DNA of 6,851 nt from JBDKJS01 sp039806065 (GCA_039806065.1 JBDKJS010000105.1:1-6851), one strand, 5' to 3'. Positions 1 through 6,042 are shown, counted from the first letter of the stretch. Made by a program: numbers and translations. The notes: a model not told the origin generated them from the sequence alone.

Positions 1-26
1 GGAAGAAAAAAAGCAACTATTTTTCT

Positions 27-54
27 CCAACTTTTGGCTAGATCCAAAAGTTGG
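27..54. repeat. Perfect 11-bp inverted repeat (hairpin 1)
   Basis: The arms CCAACTTTTGG (27-37) and CCAAAAGTTGG (44-54) are perfectly complementary around a 6-nt loop. The stem is followed by CAAAAG, and the hairpin at 167-193 is followed by GCAAAAGG. The two stems also share the pattern C-A-C-or-A, a T-run, then the reverse complement. They therefore look like members of one intergenic hairpin family. No U-tract follows on either strand, so it is not a standard terminator. Confidence 0.7.
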
Positions 55-166
55 CAAAAGATCACGGCCGTTTAAAATGAGTGCACCATTGCTACGCATT
101 GGGTGGTGGCACGCAACCAGATCGTAATCATGTTTTCAACTACTACATAAAATATCCTTTTTTTTT

Positions 167-193
167 GCCACTTTTTCATTGCCAAAAAGTGGC
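167..193. repeat. Perfect 10-bp inverted repeat (hairpin 2)
   Basis: GCCACTTTTT (167-176) pairs with AAAAAGTGGC (184-193) around a 7-nt loop. A run of nine T precedes it at 158-166 on the plus strand, and the following bases GCAAAAGG resemble those after the hairpin at 27-54. The T-run lies on the wrong side of the stem for a plus-strand terminator. Read from the minus strand it would be an A-run, so termination is unlikely in either direction. Confidence 0.7.
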
Positions 194-204
194 GCAAAAG
201 GCTA

Positions 205-321
205 GACAAAATGATGGCTTGCCCGCCAAAATTATTTTTTTTGCTTCGCAAACCGCCAAGCGAAGGACGGTTCGCTTGGACTAAAAATAATTTTTCCGCT
301 AAAGCGGCTCCGCATTTTGTC
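205..321. repeat. Nested palindromic block
   Basis: Three complementary pairs lie inside one another: GACAAAATG (205-213) with CATTTTGTC (313-321); AAAATTATTTTT (228-239) with AAAAATAATTTT (283-294); and CCAAGCGAA (256-264) with TTCGCTTGG (271-279), which has a 6-nt loop. A small CCGC/GCGG hairpin (296-299 with 304-307) sits in the right flank, and a 10-bp palindrome TGCGCGCGCA follows at 328-337. A further pair, TTCAACTACT (135-144) and AGTAGTTGAA (357-366), brackets the block and the hairpin at 167-193. The whole stretch 135-366 could thus be one repeat unit of about 232 bp. The pairings are visible; a mobile (MITE-like) or RNA nature is inference. Confidence 0.6.
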
Positions 322-405
322 GCGGCTTGCGCGCGCAGCTTCGTGTGGAAGGTATGAGTAGTTGAATGGTATGATTTTAATGAAACTTACGGAGTATAAA
401 GTATG

Positions 406-470
406 GTGGCCAGCACTGCTGCCACGCCCCCGATAGAGGCAGGTAGCTGCTGCCCGCAGGGCAGCACTAC
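406..470. repeat. GC-rich double dyad downstream of the carboxyltransferase gene
   Basis: GTGGC (406-410) pairs with GCCAC (421-425). A stronger hairpin follows: GCTGCCC (449-455) with GGGCAGC (459-465) and a 3-nt loop, extended by GTAG (443-446) and CTAC (467-470). The motif CAGCACT occurs at 411-417 and again at 462-468. CGATAG also recurs, in the stretch around 430-436 and again near 484. This island is far richer in GC than the surrounding DNA and lies 55 to 119 bases beyond the stop codon of the minus-strand gene. It could stabilise or end that transcript, but no U-tract follows. Confidence 0.5.
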
Positions 471-524
471 GGCCGATAGCGGGATAGGGCGCCTTAATAA
501 AAATAAAGGTAGGGCGAGAATTGG

Positions 525-2066
525 TTAGAGTGGTATGTTGCCATGTTTTTTTCGAGGCAGTTTAGCTGCTTTGTGTTGTAACATGTTGAATGCGGTGATT
601 AATTTTTGGCGGGTTTGCTCTGGAATGATTACTTCGTCTATATAGCCATGTTCTGCTGCTTTGTAAGGATTGGCAAAAAGGGAGTTGTATTCGTCTTCTT
701 TTTCTTTCCATTTGGCAGCGCTGTTTGAGGCTTCGGCAATTTCTTTTTTGAATATTATTTCGGCCGCGCCTTTGGCGCCCATCACGGCTATTTCTGCGGT
801 GGGCCATGCAAAGTTCATATCGGCTCCTATGTGTTTGCTATTCATTACATCATAAGCTCCTCCGTAGGCTTTTCGAGTAATGACGGTGATGCGTGGCACG
901 GTGGCTTCGCTAAAGGCGAAGAGTAGTTTAGCTCCATTGGTAATAATGCCGTGCCATTCCTGATCGGTACCGGGTAAAAAGCCGGGTACATCTTCAAACA
1001 CCAGCAGCGGGATATTAAAGCAGTCGCAGAATCTAACAAAGCGCGCTGCTTTGGTACTGCTATTGATGTCGAGCACACCTGCTAGCACTGCAGGTTGATT
1101 GGCAACGATGCCTATGCTTTTACCGGCAAGGCGAGCAAAGCCCACGATAATATTTTCGGCAAAGTGTTTATGTACTTCGGTGAAGGAATTTTCGTCAATA
1201 ACTTGGTGAATGACTTCATGCATGTCATAGGGTTGACTGGGCACAGATGGGATGATGGTATTGAGTGTGGGCCTTAACTCATTGGCCGGTTCGTAGGGGG
1301 TGATGGGTGGTTCTTCTTCACAGTTTTGAGGCATGTAGCTGAGTAGGGTTCTTATTTGTTCGATACAGGCTATGCCATTAGGGCAGGCAAAATGAGTTAC
1401 CCCGCTTTTGCTGGCGTGGGTCATGGCGCCACCTAATTCTTCGCTGGTTACTTCTTCATGGGTAACGGTTTTCACTACGTTGGGTCCGGTTACAAACATG
1501 TAGCTATTTTGTTCTACCATGAGAATAAAGTCGGTGATGGCGGGGCTATATACAGCGCCACCCGCGCAGGGGCCCATAATGGCACTTATCTGTGGGATGA
1601 CTCCACTTGCCAAGGTGTTTCGGTAAAAAATATCGGCATAACCACCTAATGATACCACTCCTTCTTGTATGCGTGCCCCGCCACTGTCGTTGAGGCCTAT
1701 GATGGGTGCTCCATTTTGCATGGCTAAATCCATGATGCGGCATATTTTTTTTGCATGCGTTTCGCTAAGGGAGCCACCAAATACTGTGAAGTCTTGTGCA
1801 AATACGTAAACCAATCTGCCATTTACTTTGCCATAGCCTGTAATTACACCATCGCCTAAATATTTTTCAGCATCTAATCCAAAATCGGTGGCACGGTGGG
1901 TGACCATCATACCTATTTCTTCAAAGCTACCATCGTCAAGTAAGAAGTGAATGCGTTCGCGGGCGGTGAGTTTACCTTTTTTGTGTTGGGCTGCTATGCG
2001 AGCCGCACCGCCTCCTAGCAAGGCTTCTTGAATTTTGGATTGGAGTAAGGATATTTTATCTTGCAT
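525..2066 (-). CDS. Acyl-CoA carboxylase / methylmalonyl-CoA decarboxylase carboxyltransferase subunit (PccB/MmdA type)
   Basis: This 513-residue cytoplasmic protein has the usual length of propionyl-CoA carboxylase beta chains and methylmalonyl-CoA decarboxylase alpha chains. It transfers the carboxyl group between biotin and an acyl-CoA, in propionate or odd-chain and branched amino-acid metabolism. Two crotonase-like halves are visible. The N-terminal half carries SGGARIQEG (128-136) and GPCAGGAVYSP (165-175), the oxyanion-hole glycine segments. The C-terminal half carries DVPGFLPGTDQEW (359-371), KAYGGAYDVM (399-408) and WPTAEIAVMGA (421-431). The tail KKHGNIPL is typical of the family. 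No biotin carboxylase, biotin carrier or membrane decarboxylase subunit is present here, so carboxylase and decarboxylase cannot be told apart, and the partner must lie elsewhere. The start at 2066 has an A/T-rich leader without a Shine-Dalgarno sequence. The gene is divergent from trpS, 164 bp away. Confidence 0.95.
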   Translation of the reverse strand: MQDKISLLQSKIQEALLGGGAARIAAQHKKGKLTARERIHFLLDDGSFEEIGMMVTHRATDFGLDAEKYLGDGVITGYGKVNGRLVYVFAQDFTVFGGSLSETHAKKICRIMDLAMQNGAPIIGLNDSGGARIQEGVVSLGGYADIFYRNTLASGVIPQISAIMGPCAGGAVYSPAITDFILMVEQNSYMFVTGPNVVKTVTHEEVTSEELGGAMTHASKSGVTHFACPNGIACIEQIRTLLSYMPQNCEEEPPITPYEPANELRPTLNTIIPSVPSQPYDMHEVIHQVIDENSFTEVHKHFAENIIVGFARLAGKSIGIVANQPAVLAGVLDINSSTKAARFVRFCDCFNIPLLVFEDVPGFLPGTDQEWHGIITNGAKLLFAFSEATVPRITVITRKAYGGAYDVMNSKHIGADMNFAWPTAEIAVMGAKGAAEIIFKKEIAEASNSAAKWKEKEDEYNSLFANPYKAAEHGYIDEVIIPEQTRQKLITAFNMLQHKAAKLPRKKHGNIPL

Positions 2067-2088
2067 ATTTCATTTTAAATTTGAAGTG

Positions 2089-2120
2089 CTAAGATAGATA
2101 TTTTTATTGAGTTCATTCAA
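2089..2120 (-). promoter_or_regulatory. Weak candidate promoter of the carboxyltransferase gene
   Basis: Read on the minus strand, TATCTTAG (2096-2089) differs at one position from the Bacteroidota -7 element TAnnTTTG. A TTG (2120-2118) lies 21 nt upstream of it. The start codon follows 22 nt after the -7 match. With the mismatch and the loose spacing this is only a suggestion; no better match exists in the divergent intergenic region. Confidence 0.3.
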
Positions 2121-2193
2121 ATGAGTGCAGTGGGGAAATGCCCATCATTTAGAAAGGTGCATATAAGTAAAAATAAATGGGGCTAGGCCATGC

Positions 2194-2226
2194 TTGGTGC
2201 TTATGCAATAGTATTTTATATCTTTG
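2194..2226 (+). promoter_or_regulatory. Candidate trpS promoter, nearly abutting the start codon
   Basis: TATCTTTG (2219-2226) is an exact match to the Bacteroidota -7 consensus TAnnTTTG. TTG (2194-2196) lies 22 nt upstream, slightly longer than the usual spacing of about 19-21. Only four bases separate the -7 match from the ATG at 2231. Transcription from it would begin at or beside the start codon and give a leaderless mRNA. Confidence 0.5.
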
Positions 2227-2230
2227 CCCA

Positions 2231-3229
2231 ATGAGTAAACAAGTAGTAGTGAGTGGCATTAGGAGCACTGGCAATTTGCATTTGGGAAATTATTTTGGGG
2301 CGATTCAAAATTTTTTAAAAATGCAAGCCGAATATGACTGCTTTTTTTTTATTGCAGATTATCATGCACTTACCACACATCCGAAGGCAGCAGATATGCA
2401 GCGGAATGTGATGCAGGTGTTGATAGAGTATTTGGCTTGTGGTATAGATCCAGAGCGGGCTACCTTATACCTTCAAAGTGATTTGCCCGAAACGGCCGAA
2501 CTTTATTTATTGCTCAACATGCATGCTTATGTAGGTGAATTGGAAAGGGCCACCACTTTTAAAGATAAGGTGCGCAAACAGCCGGACAATGTAAACGCAG
2601 GGTTACTAACCTACCCTGTACTAATGGCAGCCGATATTCTGCTGCACCGTGCCACCAAAGTGCCTGTGGGCAAAGATCAGGAGCAACATCTTGAAATGAC
2701 GCGTACGTTTGGTAACAGGTTTAATAGAATGTATGATTGTAAACTTTTTCCCGAACCAGAGGCTTTTAACTATGGCACGCAGTTGGTAAAAGTGCCCGGT
2801 CTGGATGGGTCTGGAAAAATGGGGAAGAGTGAAGGTGAAGGCAATGCTGTATTCTTAAGTGATGGGCCAGAAGTAATAAGAAAGAAAGTGATGCGAGCCG
2901 TGAGTGATAGTGGCCCCACAGAGCCCAACCAACCAAAGCCTGAGGCAATCCAAAACTTGTTTAACCTATTGCAGATAGTGAGCACACCGGATACAATAGC
3001 CCACTTTAATCAAGCTTATGATGCGTGTAATGTTAGATACGGTGATTTGAAAAAACAACTTGCAGAGGATATGATTCGCTTTGTAGAACCCATTAGGCAA
3101 AAGATAAATGACATAGCCGGTGATACCCAGTACCTTCAAAAGGTGCTCCAAAATGGGCAAGCGAAAGCCCGCCAATCGGCCCAAGAAACGTTATCTGCAG
3201 CGCGAAAGGCAATCGGCTTAAGAAATTAA
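2231..3229 (+). CDS. trpS: Tryptophan--tRNA ligase
   Basis: This class I aminoacyl-tRNA synthetase charges tRNA-Trp with tryptophan using ATP, in the cytoplasm. At 332 residues it has the normal bacterial TrpS length. The Rossmann fold opens with VSGIRSTGNLHLGNYFGA (7-24), where HLGN is the HIGH-type signature. MAADILLH (132-139) and VPVGKDQEQH (144-153) are the tryptophan- and ATP-pocket segments. KMGKS (196-200) is the KMSKS-type loop, with Gly in place of the usual central Ser. I chose the ATG at 2231 because the protein then begins right before the conserved VVSGIRSTGNLHLGN stretch. The in-frame ATG at 2177 would add 18 residues that look non-coding and would overlap the promoter match. 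No terminator follows the stop codon, and the next promoter begins about 40 bp downstream. Confidence 0.97.
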   Translation: MSKQVVVSGIRSTGNLHLGNYFGAIQNFLKMQAEYDCFFFIADYHALTTHPKAADMQRNVMQVLIEYLACGIDPERATLYLQSDLPETAELYLLLNMHAYVGELERATTFKDKVRKQPDNVNAGLLTYPVLMAADILLHRATKVPVGKDQEQHLEMTRTFGNRFNRMYDCKLFPEPEAFNYGTQLVKVPGLDGSGKMGKSEGEGNAVFLSDGPEVIRKKVMRAVSDSGPTEPNQPKPEAIQNLFNLLQIVSTPDTIAHFNQAYDACNVRYGDLKKQLAEDMIRFVEPIRQKINDIAGDTQYLQKVLQNGQAKARQSAQETLSAARKAIGLRN

Positions 3230-3269
3230 TTAGCTGAAAATAAGAAAGATAGATTAAAAATGAAAATAC

Positions 3270-3296
3270 ATGTTGCAACATTATATGTTGCAACAT
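3270..3296. promoter_or_regulatory. Paired palindromic operator
   Basis: Two identical 12-bp perfect palindromes, ATGTTGCAACAT, occupy 3270-3281 and 3285-3296. They are separated by TAT, and their centres are 15 bp apart. The first covers the TTG of the -33 element and the second ends on the first base of the -7 element. This layout suits a repressor that binds as a dimer and excludes RNA polymerase. MarR-family proteins bind short palindromes of this kind, and one is encoded at 6046-6540. That this protein binds here is inference. Confidence 0.7.
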
Positions 3297-3303
3297 ACAT
3301 TTG
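3273..3303 (+). promoter_or_regulatory. Strong Bacteroidota-type promoter for the yceI-like gene
   Basis: TTG (3273-3275), a 20-nt spacer and TACATTTG (3296-3303) fit the Bacteroidota sigma factor consensus (TTG, about 19-20 nt, TAnnTTTG) exactly. The predicted transcript begins near 3308, leaving a leader of roughly 25 nt that ends in an A-rich stretch before the ATG at 3334. The spacer is filled by the palindrome pair, so the promoter is probably repressible. Confidence 0.7.
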
Positions 3304-3333
3304 TATTCATAACTTCTTAAACCCTTTTACAAA

Positions 3334-3915
3334 ATGAAAAAATTAATTTACACGTTGGCCTATTTATTGGCAGCGGCACCCTTAGCGATGGCTCAAAATT
3401 GGAAAGTGGATGATGCACATTCAAAGGTAAGTTTTAGTGTTAAGTACCTAGGCATCTCAGAAACTGAAGGTAAGTTTGAAAAAATGAGCGGTACCATTAC
3501 CTCTGCTAAAGAAGATTGGACAGATTTAAAAGCAGAAGTAACGTTAGATGTAAACAGTATCAATACTGACAATGCGCAGCGCGATGGGCACTTGAAGCAA
3601 GATGATTTTTTTAATGCGGAAAAATATCCAAGTATTAAATTTAAGTCATCAGGTATAAAGAGTGTGGGAAAGAACATGTATGTAATTATGGGAGAACTAA
3701 CCATACGTGATGTGACCAAGAAAGTAGAATTGCCAGTGGTATATGGTGGCCAGGTGAAGGATCCATGGGGTAATCAAAAAGCAGGATTCAAGGCAACCGG
3801 CAGCATAAACAGAAAAGATTATGGATTAAAGTTCAATGCCGCAGCTGGAACTGGTGAGGCAGTGGTGGGAGATGATGTAAACTTTACCATAGATTTAGTG
3901 TTAATTAAAGCATAG
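3334..3915 (+). CDS. YceI-family lipocalin-like secreted protein
   Basis: The 193-residue protein starts with a clear Sec signal peptide: basic MKK, a hydrophobic stretch LIYTLAYLLAAAPLA, and likely cleavage after AMA at residue 20. It should therefore act in the periplasm. The rest is a YceI domain, an eight-stranded beta barrel that in known members holds an isoprenoid such as polyprenyl or quinone-like lipid. Characteristic segments are the opening WKVDDAHSKVSFSVKYLG (23-40), RDGHLKQDDFFNAEKYPSI (82-100), IRDVTKKVELPV (124-135), INRKDYGLKFN (157-167) and the closing DDVNFTIDLVLIKA. It has its own strong promoter with an operator-like palindrome pair and is the first gene of a six-gene run ending in a MarR regulator. 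A bound quinone or isoprenoid would fit the redox enzymes downstream; the actual ligand cannot be read from sequence. Confidence 0.93.
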   Translation: MKKLIYTLAYLLAAAPLAMAQNWKVDDAHSKVSFSVKYLGISETEGKFEKMSGTITSAKEDWTDLKAEVTLDVNSINTDNAQRDGHLKQDDFFNAEKYPSIKFKSSGIKSVGKNMYVIMGELTIRDVTKKVELPVVYGGQVKDPWGNQKAGFKATGSINRKDYGLKFNAAAGTGEAVVGDDVNFTIDLVLIKA

Positions 3916-3932
3916 TACAATTTTAAAATAAG

Positions 3933-4000
3933 AAATGCCCTTCCTGTAAGTTGGTTACTGAACAAAAAGTGGCCGGCCAATAAGAGGGGCATTTTGTTTA
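3933..4000 (+). terminator. Possible attenuating terminator after the yceI-like gene
   Basis: AAATGCCC (3933-3940) pairs with GGGCATTT (3987-3994), and the stem runs directly into TTTTGTTT. The 46-nt loop holds smaller dyads, including the 10-bp palindrome TGGCCGGCCA (3970-3979) and TTGG/CCAA pairing across 3951-3954 and 3977-3980. The long loop makes it weaker than a textbook terminator, so partial read-through into the next genes is plausible. Confidence 0.45.
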
Positions 4001-4084
4001 AGTAAACTAATAGCTGGCCTGGTTGTTTATAGGCTACAATAGAAGGTGTTTAGTATCGTCTATTGAGATAAAAAAAATAAGACA

Positions 4085-4387
4085 ATGCAATCAGCATCCT
4101 ATTTAGTAGCGATTAAGCTACCTGAAATTATTGATCAAAAATTTGCATCGCTCATTCCGCAACAGCGAGCTGTAATTAATAAAATGCTAGATTCCGGAAT
4201 AGTGATCAGCTACTCATTATCATTAGAGAGCAGTATGCTATGGATTGTGATGCAGGTAGATGATGAAGTTTCGGTAATGAATCAATTGGCTAAAATGCCC
4301 TTGGTTTCTTATTTTAAACCCACCATACATGCACTAAACTTTCACCATCACAGTGCCATGTTGCTGCCTCAGCCATCGCTTAATTAA
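4085..4387 (+). CDS. Small protein resembling muconolactone isomerase (ferredoxin-like fold)
   Basis: This 100-residue cytoplasmic protein has no signal peptide or membrane helix. Its pattern is a strand (SYLVAIKLP), a helix with QQRAVINKMLDSG (26-38), two strands (IVISYSLSLESSMLWIVMQV), a helix (EVSVMNQLAKMPLV) and a final strand ending in histidines (HALNFHHHS). This resembles the dimeric alpha/beta-barrel fold of muconolactone delta-isomerase-like and YciI-like proteins. The family call rests on this pattern, especially the AKMPLVSYFKPTIHAL segment, and I recognise no catalytic residues. The gene lies 169 bp after the yceI-like gene and 88 bp before the CDGSH gene. An A-rich leader precedes the ATG; I found no convincing promoter of its own. 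It may simply be an uncharacterised member of the stress cluster. Confidence 0.75.
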   Translation: MQSASYLVAIKLPEIIDQKFASLIPQQRAVINKMLDSGIVISYSLSLESSMLWIVMQVDDEVSVMNQLAKMPLVSYFKPTIHALNFHHHSAMLLPQPSLN

Positions 4388-4475
4388 TTAGCAAACAGTA
4401 TAAATAAATAATAAATAAATGTCCATTACCATACACTAGAGTTTAGCTACGTAGGGTAATTAAATTAAAATAACA
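4388..4475. other. AT-rich spacer, no clear promoter
   Basis: This 88-bp gap contains a run of AAATAAAT-like repeats (about 4401-4419) and the 8-bp palindrome CTACGTAG (4447-4454). I found no TAnnTTTG match and no copy of the ATGTTGCAACAT palindrome. The downstream genes may depend on read-through from upstream or on an atypical promoter here. Confidence 0.4.
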
Positions 4476-4679
4476 ATGATGGAAAATCAACCAAGTACTA
4501 CGGTAACCATTAAGCCCAATGGGCCAGCCTTAATAGCAGGCACTTTTACTTTTATTGATAAAGATGGAAAAGAGGCCACCAAGGAAGGCACCATAGCTAT
4601 TTGTCGCTGTGGCTTATCGGCCAACAAGCCATTTTGTGATGGAGCCCACCGTAACAGTACAGTTTTAATAAATCACTAA
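4476..4679 (+). CDS. CDGSH-type [2Fe-2S] protein
   Basis: At 67 residues this is a minimal single-domain CDGSH (NEET-like) protein. The signature is complete: CRCGLSANKPFCDGAH (43-58), fitting C-x-C-x2-S-x3-P-x-C-D-G-A-H. The cluster ligands are C43, C45, C54 and H58. The three-Cys one-His coordination holds a labile, redox-active [2Fe-2S] cluster. The N-terminal part has the usual PNGPALIAGTFTF lead-in (14-27). It has no membrane anchor, so it should be cytoplasmic. The start may be either of two adjacent in-frame ATGs (4476 or 4479). Only five bases separate its stop from the nitroreductase ATG, so the two are almost certainly co-translated and may exchange electrons or share a stress signal. 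That link is inference. Confidence 0.93.
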   Translation: MMENQPSTTVTIKPNGPALIAGTFTFIDKDGKEATKEGTIAICRCGLSANKPFCDGAHRNSTVLINH

Positions 4680-4684
4680 GCACC

Positions 4685-5275
4685 ATGTACACTACCAGCA
4701 CAGCGGATCGCGAGATACATGCACTCATTAAAGATCGAAAAAGCATAAGGGCCTTTGATAGCAAGCCCATTCCCGAAGCAGAAGTGCATAAACTATTTGA
4801 AGCAGCACGTTGGGCTGCTAGTTCCATGAATGAGCAGCCATGGCGATTTATACTGGCTGATAGAAGTAAAAATGCAGCCTGGTTTGAATTGATTTTAGCC
4901 ACACTCAATGAAAGCAACAGGGTATGGGCCAAAGAAGGTGCAATGCTCACGGTAGTTTTGAGTAGAAAAAACTTCACCCATAATGGATTGCCCAATAAAC
5001 ATGCCATGCACGATACCGGATTGGCCATCAGCAATCTGAGCATACAAGCTACTGCAGCGGGTATCTACCTTCATCAAATGGGTGGTTTTGATAATGAAAA
5101 ACTAAGGACCGCTCTACAGATTGATCCTTTATTTGAAATCGTTTCGGTGCTGGTGCTGGGTTATCCCGGCAAAGTAGATCAGCTGCCGGCACATTTACAG
5201 GAGCGGGAGCTAAAACCGCGTGTGCGCAAGCCGTTAGATCAAATAGTGTATGTGGCTCAAACACCTTCAGAATAA
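4685..5275 (+). CDS. FMN-dependent nitroreductase family protein
   Basis: This 196-residue soluble flavoprotein belongs to the nitroreductase superfamily, whose dimeric members use FMN and NAD(P)H to reduce nitro groups, quinones or enones. The FMN phosphate-binding RKSIRAF lies at 18-24. The helix ARWAASSMNEQPWRF (41-55) has the usual A-S-S-x-N-x-Q-P-W pattern. HDTGLAISNLSIQATAAGI (109-127) and GGFD (133-136) form the central helix and active-site loop. LVLGYPGK (157-164) and the late RKPL (181-184) complete the fold. The length is typical of the short, HBN/TM1586-like members. It sits five bases after the CDGSH gene and 23 bases before the pirin gene, pointing to one transcript. The substrate cannot be named; a quinone or electrophile would match the neighbours. 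Confidence 0.93.
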   Translation: MYTTSTADREIHALIKDRKSIRAFDSKPIPEAEVHKLFEAARWAASSMNEQPWRFILADRSKNAAWFELILATLNESNRVWAKEGAMLTVVLSRKNFTHNGLPNKHAMHDTGLAISNLSIQATAAGIYLHQMGGFDNEKLRTALQIDPLFEIVSVLVLGYPGKVDQLPAHLQERELKPRVRKPLDQIVYVAQTPSE

Positions 5276-5298
5276 TAAGAATAAATAATATTACAACA

Positions 5299-6006
5299 AT
5301 GAAAACAATATACCATCCATCAGATCAACGCGGACATGCAGATCATGGTTGGCTCAATGCCCACCACAGTTTTAGCTTTGCCTCTTATTATGATGCTAGT
5401 AGATTAGGTTTTGGGGCATTGCGTGTATTGAATGATGATATCATTGCGGCAGGAATGGGCTTTGGTGCCCATCCACACCATGATATGGAGATTATTACCA
5501 TCATCAATCAAGGTTCTTTGCAACACAAAGATAATTTGGGCAATGGTTCCATCATAACACCAGGCGAAGTGCAAGTGATGAGTGCCGGAACTGGCGTGGT
5601 TCATAGCGAATTTAATCCAAGCCCAACGGAAGCAGTCAATCTTTTCCAATTGTGGATTCATCCCAAAGAGCAAAATATAAAACCGCGCTATGATCAAATG
5701 AAATTTTCTTTTCAAGAATTAAAACACGGCATGCAAACCCTGGCCAGCGGTTTTAATCATCACCAATGCCTTTACATCCATCAAGATGCTGCCATTACAA
5801 TGGCTAAAATAGAAGGAGGCAATACCCTCCATTACACGATGAACAAGAATGGAAACGGTCTTTATGCAATGGTAGTGGCAGGTGCTGCTGAAGTGGGCGG
5901 TCAAAACCTTGCCTTGCGCGATGCAGTAGGCATCACAGAATTAAACCAAATAGCCATGAGTAGTGCTATAGGAGCTCAACTGCTATTGATAGAAGTACCC
6001 ATGTAG
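5299..6006 (+). CDS. Pirin family bicupin (YhhW-like)
   Basis: The 235-residue protein has the standard length of bacterial pirin/YhhW proteins: an N-terminal metal-binding cupin and a degenerate C-terminal cupin. The opening RGHADHGWLNAHHSFSFASY (11-30) and RLGFGALRVLNDD (35-47) are highly characteristic. The metal ligands are intact: H58 and H60 in HPHHD (58-62), and H102 and E104 in GTGVVHSE (97-104). This set matches the three-His one-Glu site of the family, some of whose members cleave quercetin as iron or copper dioxygenases. The C-terminal cupin (about 155-235) shows no such ligand set. It is cytoplasmic. Its place between the nitroreductase and the MarR gene suggests action on a phenolic or quinone-like compound, though for most bacterial pirins the true substrate is unknown. 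Confidence 0.94.
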   Translation: MKTIYHPSDQRGHADHGWLNAHHSFSFASYYDASRLGFGALRVLNDDIIAAGMGFGAHPHHDMEIITIINQGSLQHKDNLGNGSIITPGEVQVMSAGTGVVHSEFNPSPTEAVNLFQLWIHPKEQNIKPRYDQMKFSFQELKHGMQTLASGFNHHQCLYIHQDAAITMAKIEGGNTLHYTMNKNGNGLYAMVVAGAAEVGGQNLALRDAVGITELNQIAMSSAIGAQLLLIEVPM

Positions 6007-6030
6007 TGACCATAACATTTTTTATCATCA

Positions 6031-6042
6031 ATGGAGCTTTAA
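6031..6042 (+). promoter_or_regulatory. Mini-frame and GGAG just before the marR-like start
   Basis: ATG GAG CTT TAA encodes a three-residue peptide that ends three bases before the ATG at 6046. The same bases contain GGAG (6033-6036), nine bases from that ATG, which is good Shine-Dalgarno spacing. Shine-Dalgarno sites are uncommon in Bacteroidota, so this stands out. Either reading supports 6046 as the start; which one matters cannot be told. Confidence 0.35.

Larger units (their letters stand above)
1..524. other. Gene-free intergenic region rich in dyad repeats
   Basis: No reading frame here looks like a protein. The only ATG-started frame of note (81-284, plus strand) runs straight through the hairpins and has a low-complexity, Phe/Lys-rich translation with no recognisable motif. 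The region lies downstream of the minus-strand carboxyltransferase gene. It splits into an AT-rich left part (1-366) with several hairpins and nested palindromes, and a GC-rich island (about 405-493) with further dyads. I see no T-rich tail after a stem on the minus strand, so no classical terminator for the carboxyltransferase gene can be named; the GC-rich dyads may serve that role. The repeats are listed separately. Confidence 0.7.

Noticed and set aside
227..234. Minus-strand TAATTTTG, an apparent -7 element
   Set aside because: It is part of an AT-rich palindrome arm and has no gene in a suitable position downstream on that strand.
81..284. A 67-residue open frame on the plus strand
   Set aside because: It crosses two hairpin or palindrome regions, is low in complexity and matches no protein pattern I recognise.
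574..583. TGTTGTAACA, one base off the operator palindrome core
   Set aside because: It lies inside the 3' coding part of the carboxyltransferase gene, is single and imperfect, and has no promoter nearby; probably chance.
2177..2230. Upstream in-frame ATG giving an 18-residue extension of trpS
   Set aside because: The extension is Cys/Leu-rich, not like any TrpS N-terminus, and overlaps an exact -7 promoter match. The ATG at 2231 starts the protein at its conserved edge.
3393..3719. A 108-residue open frame on the minus strand
   Set aside because: It is antisense to the well-supported YceI-family gene and has no recognisable motif.
4597..5043. A 148-residue open frame on the minus strand
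   Set aside because: It lies opposite the CDGSH and nitroreductase genes, both of which have complete family motifs. Its own translation shows no domain pattern.
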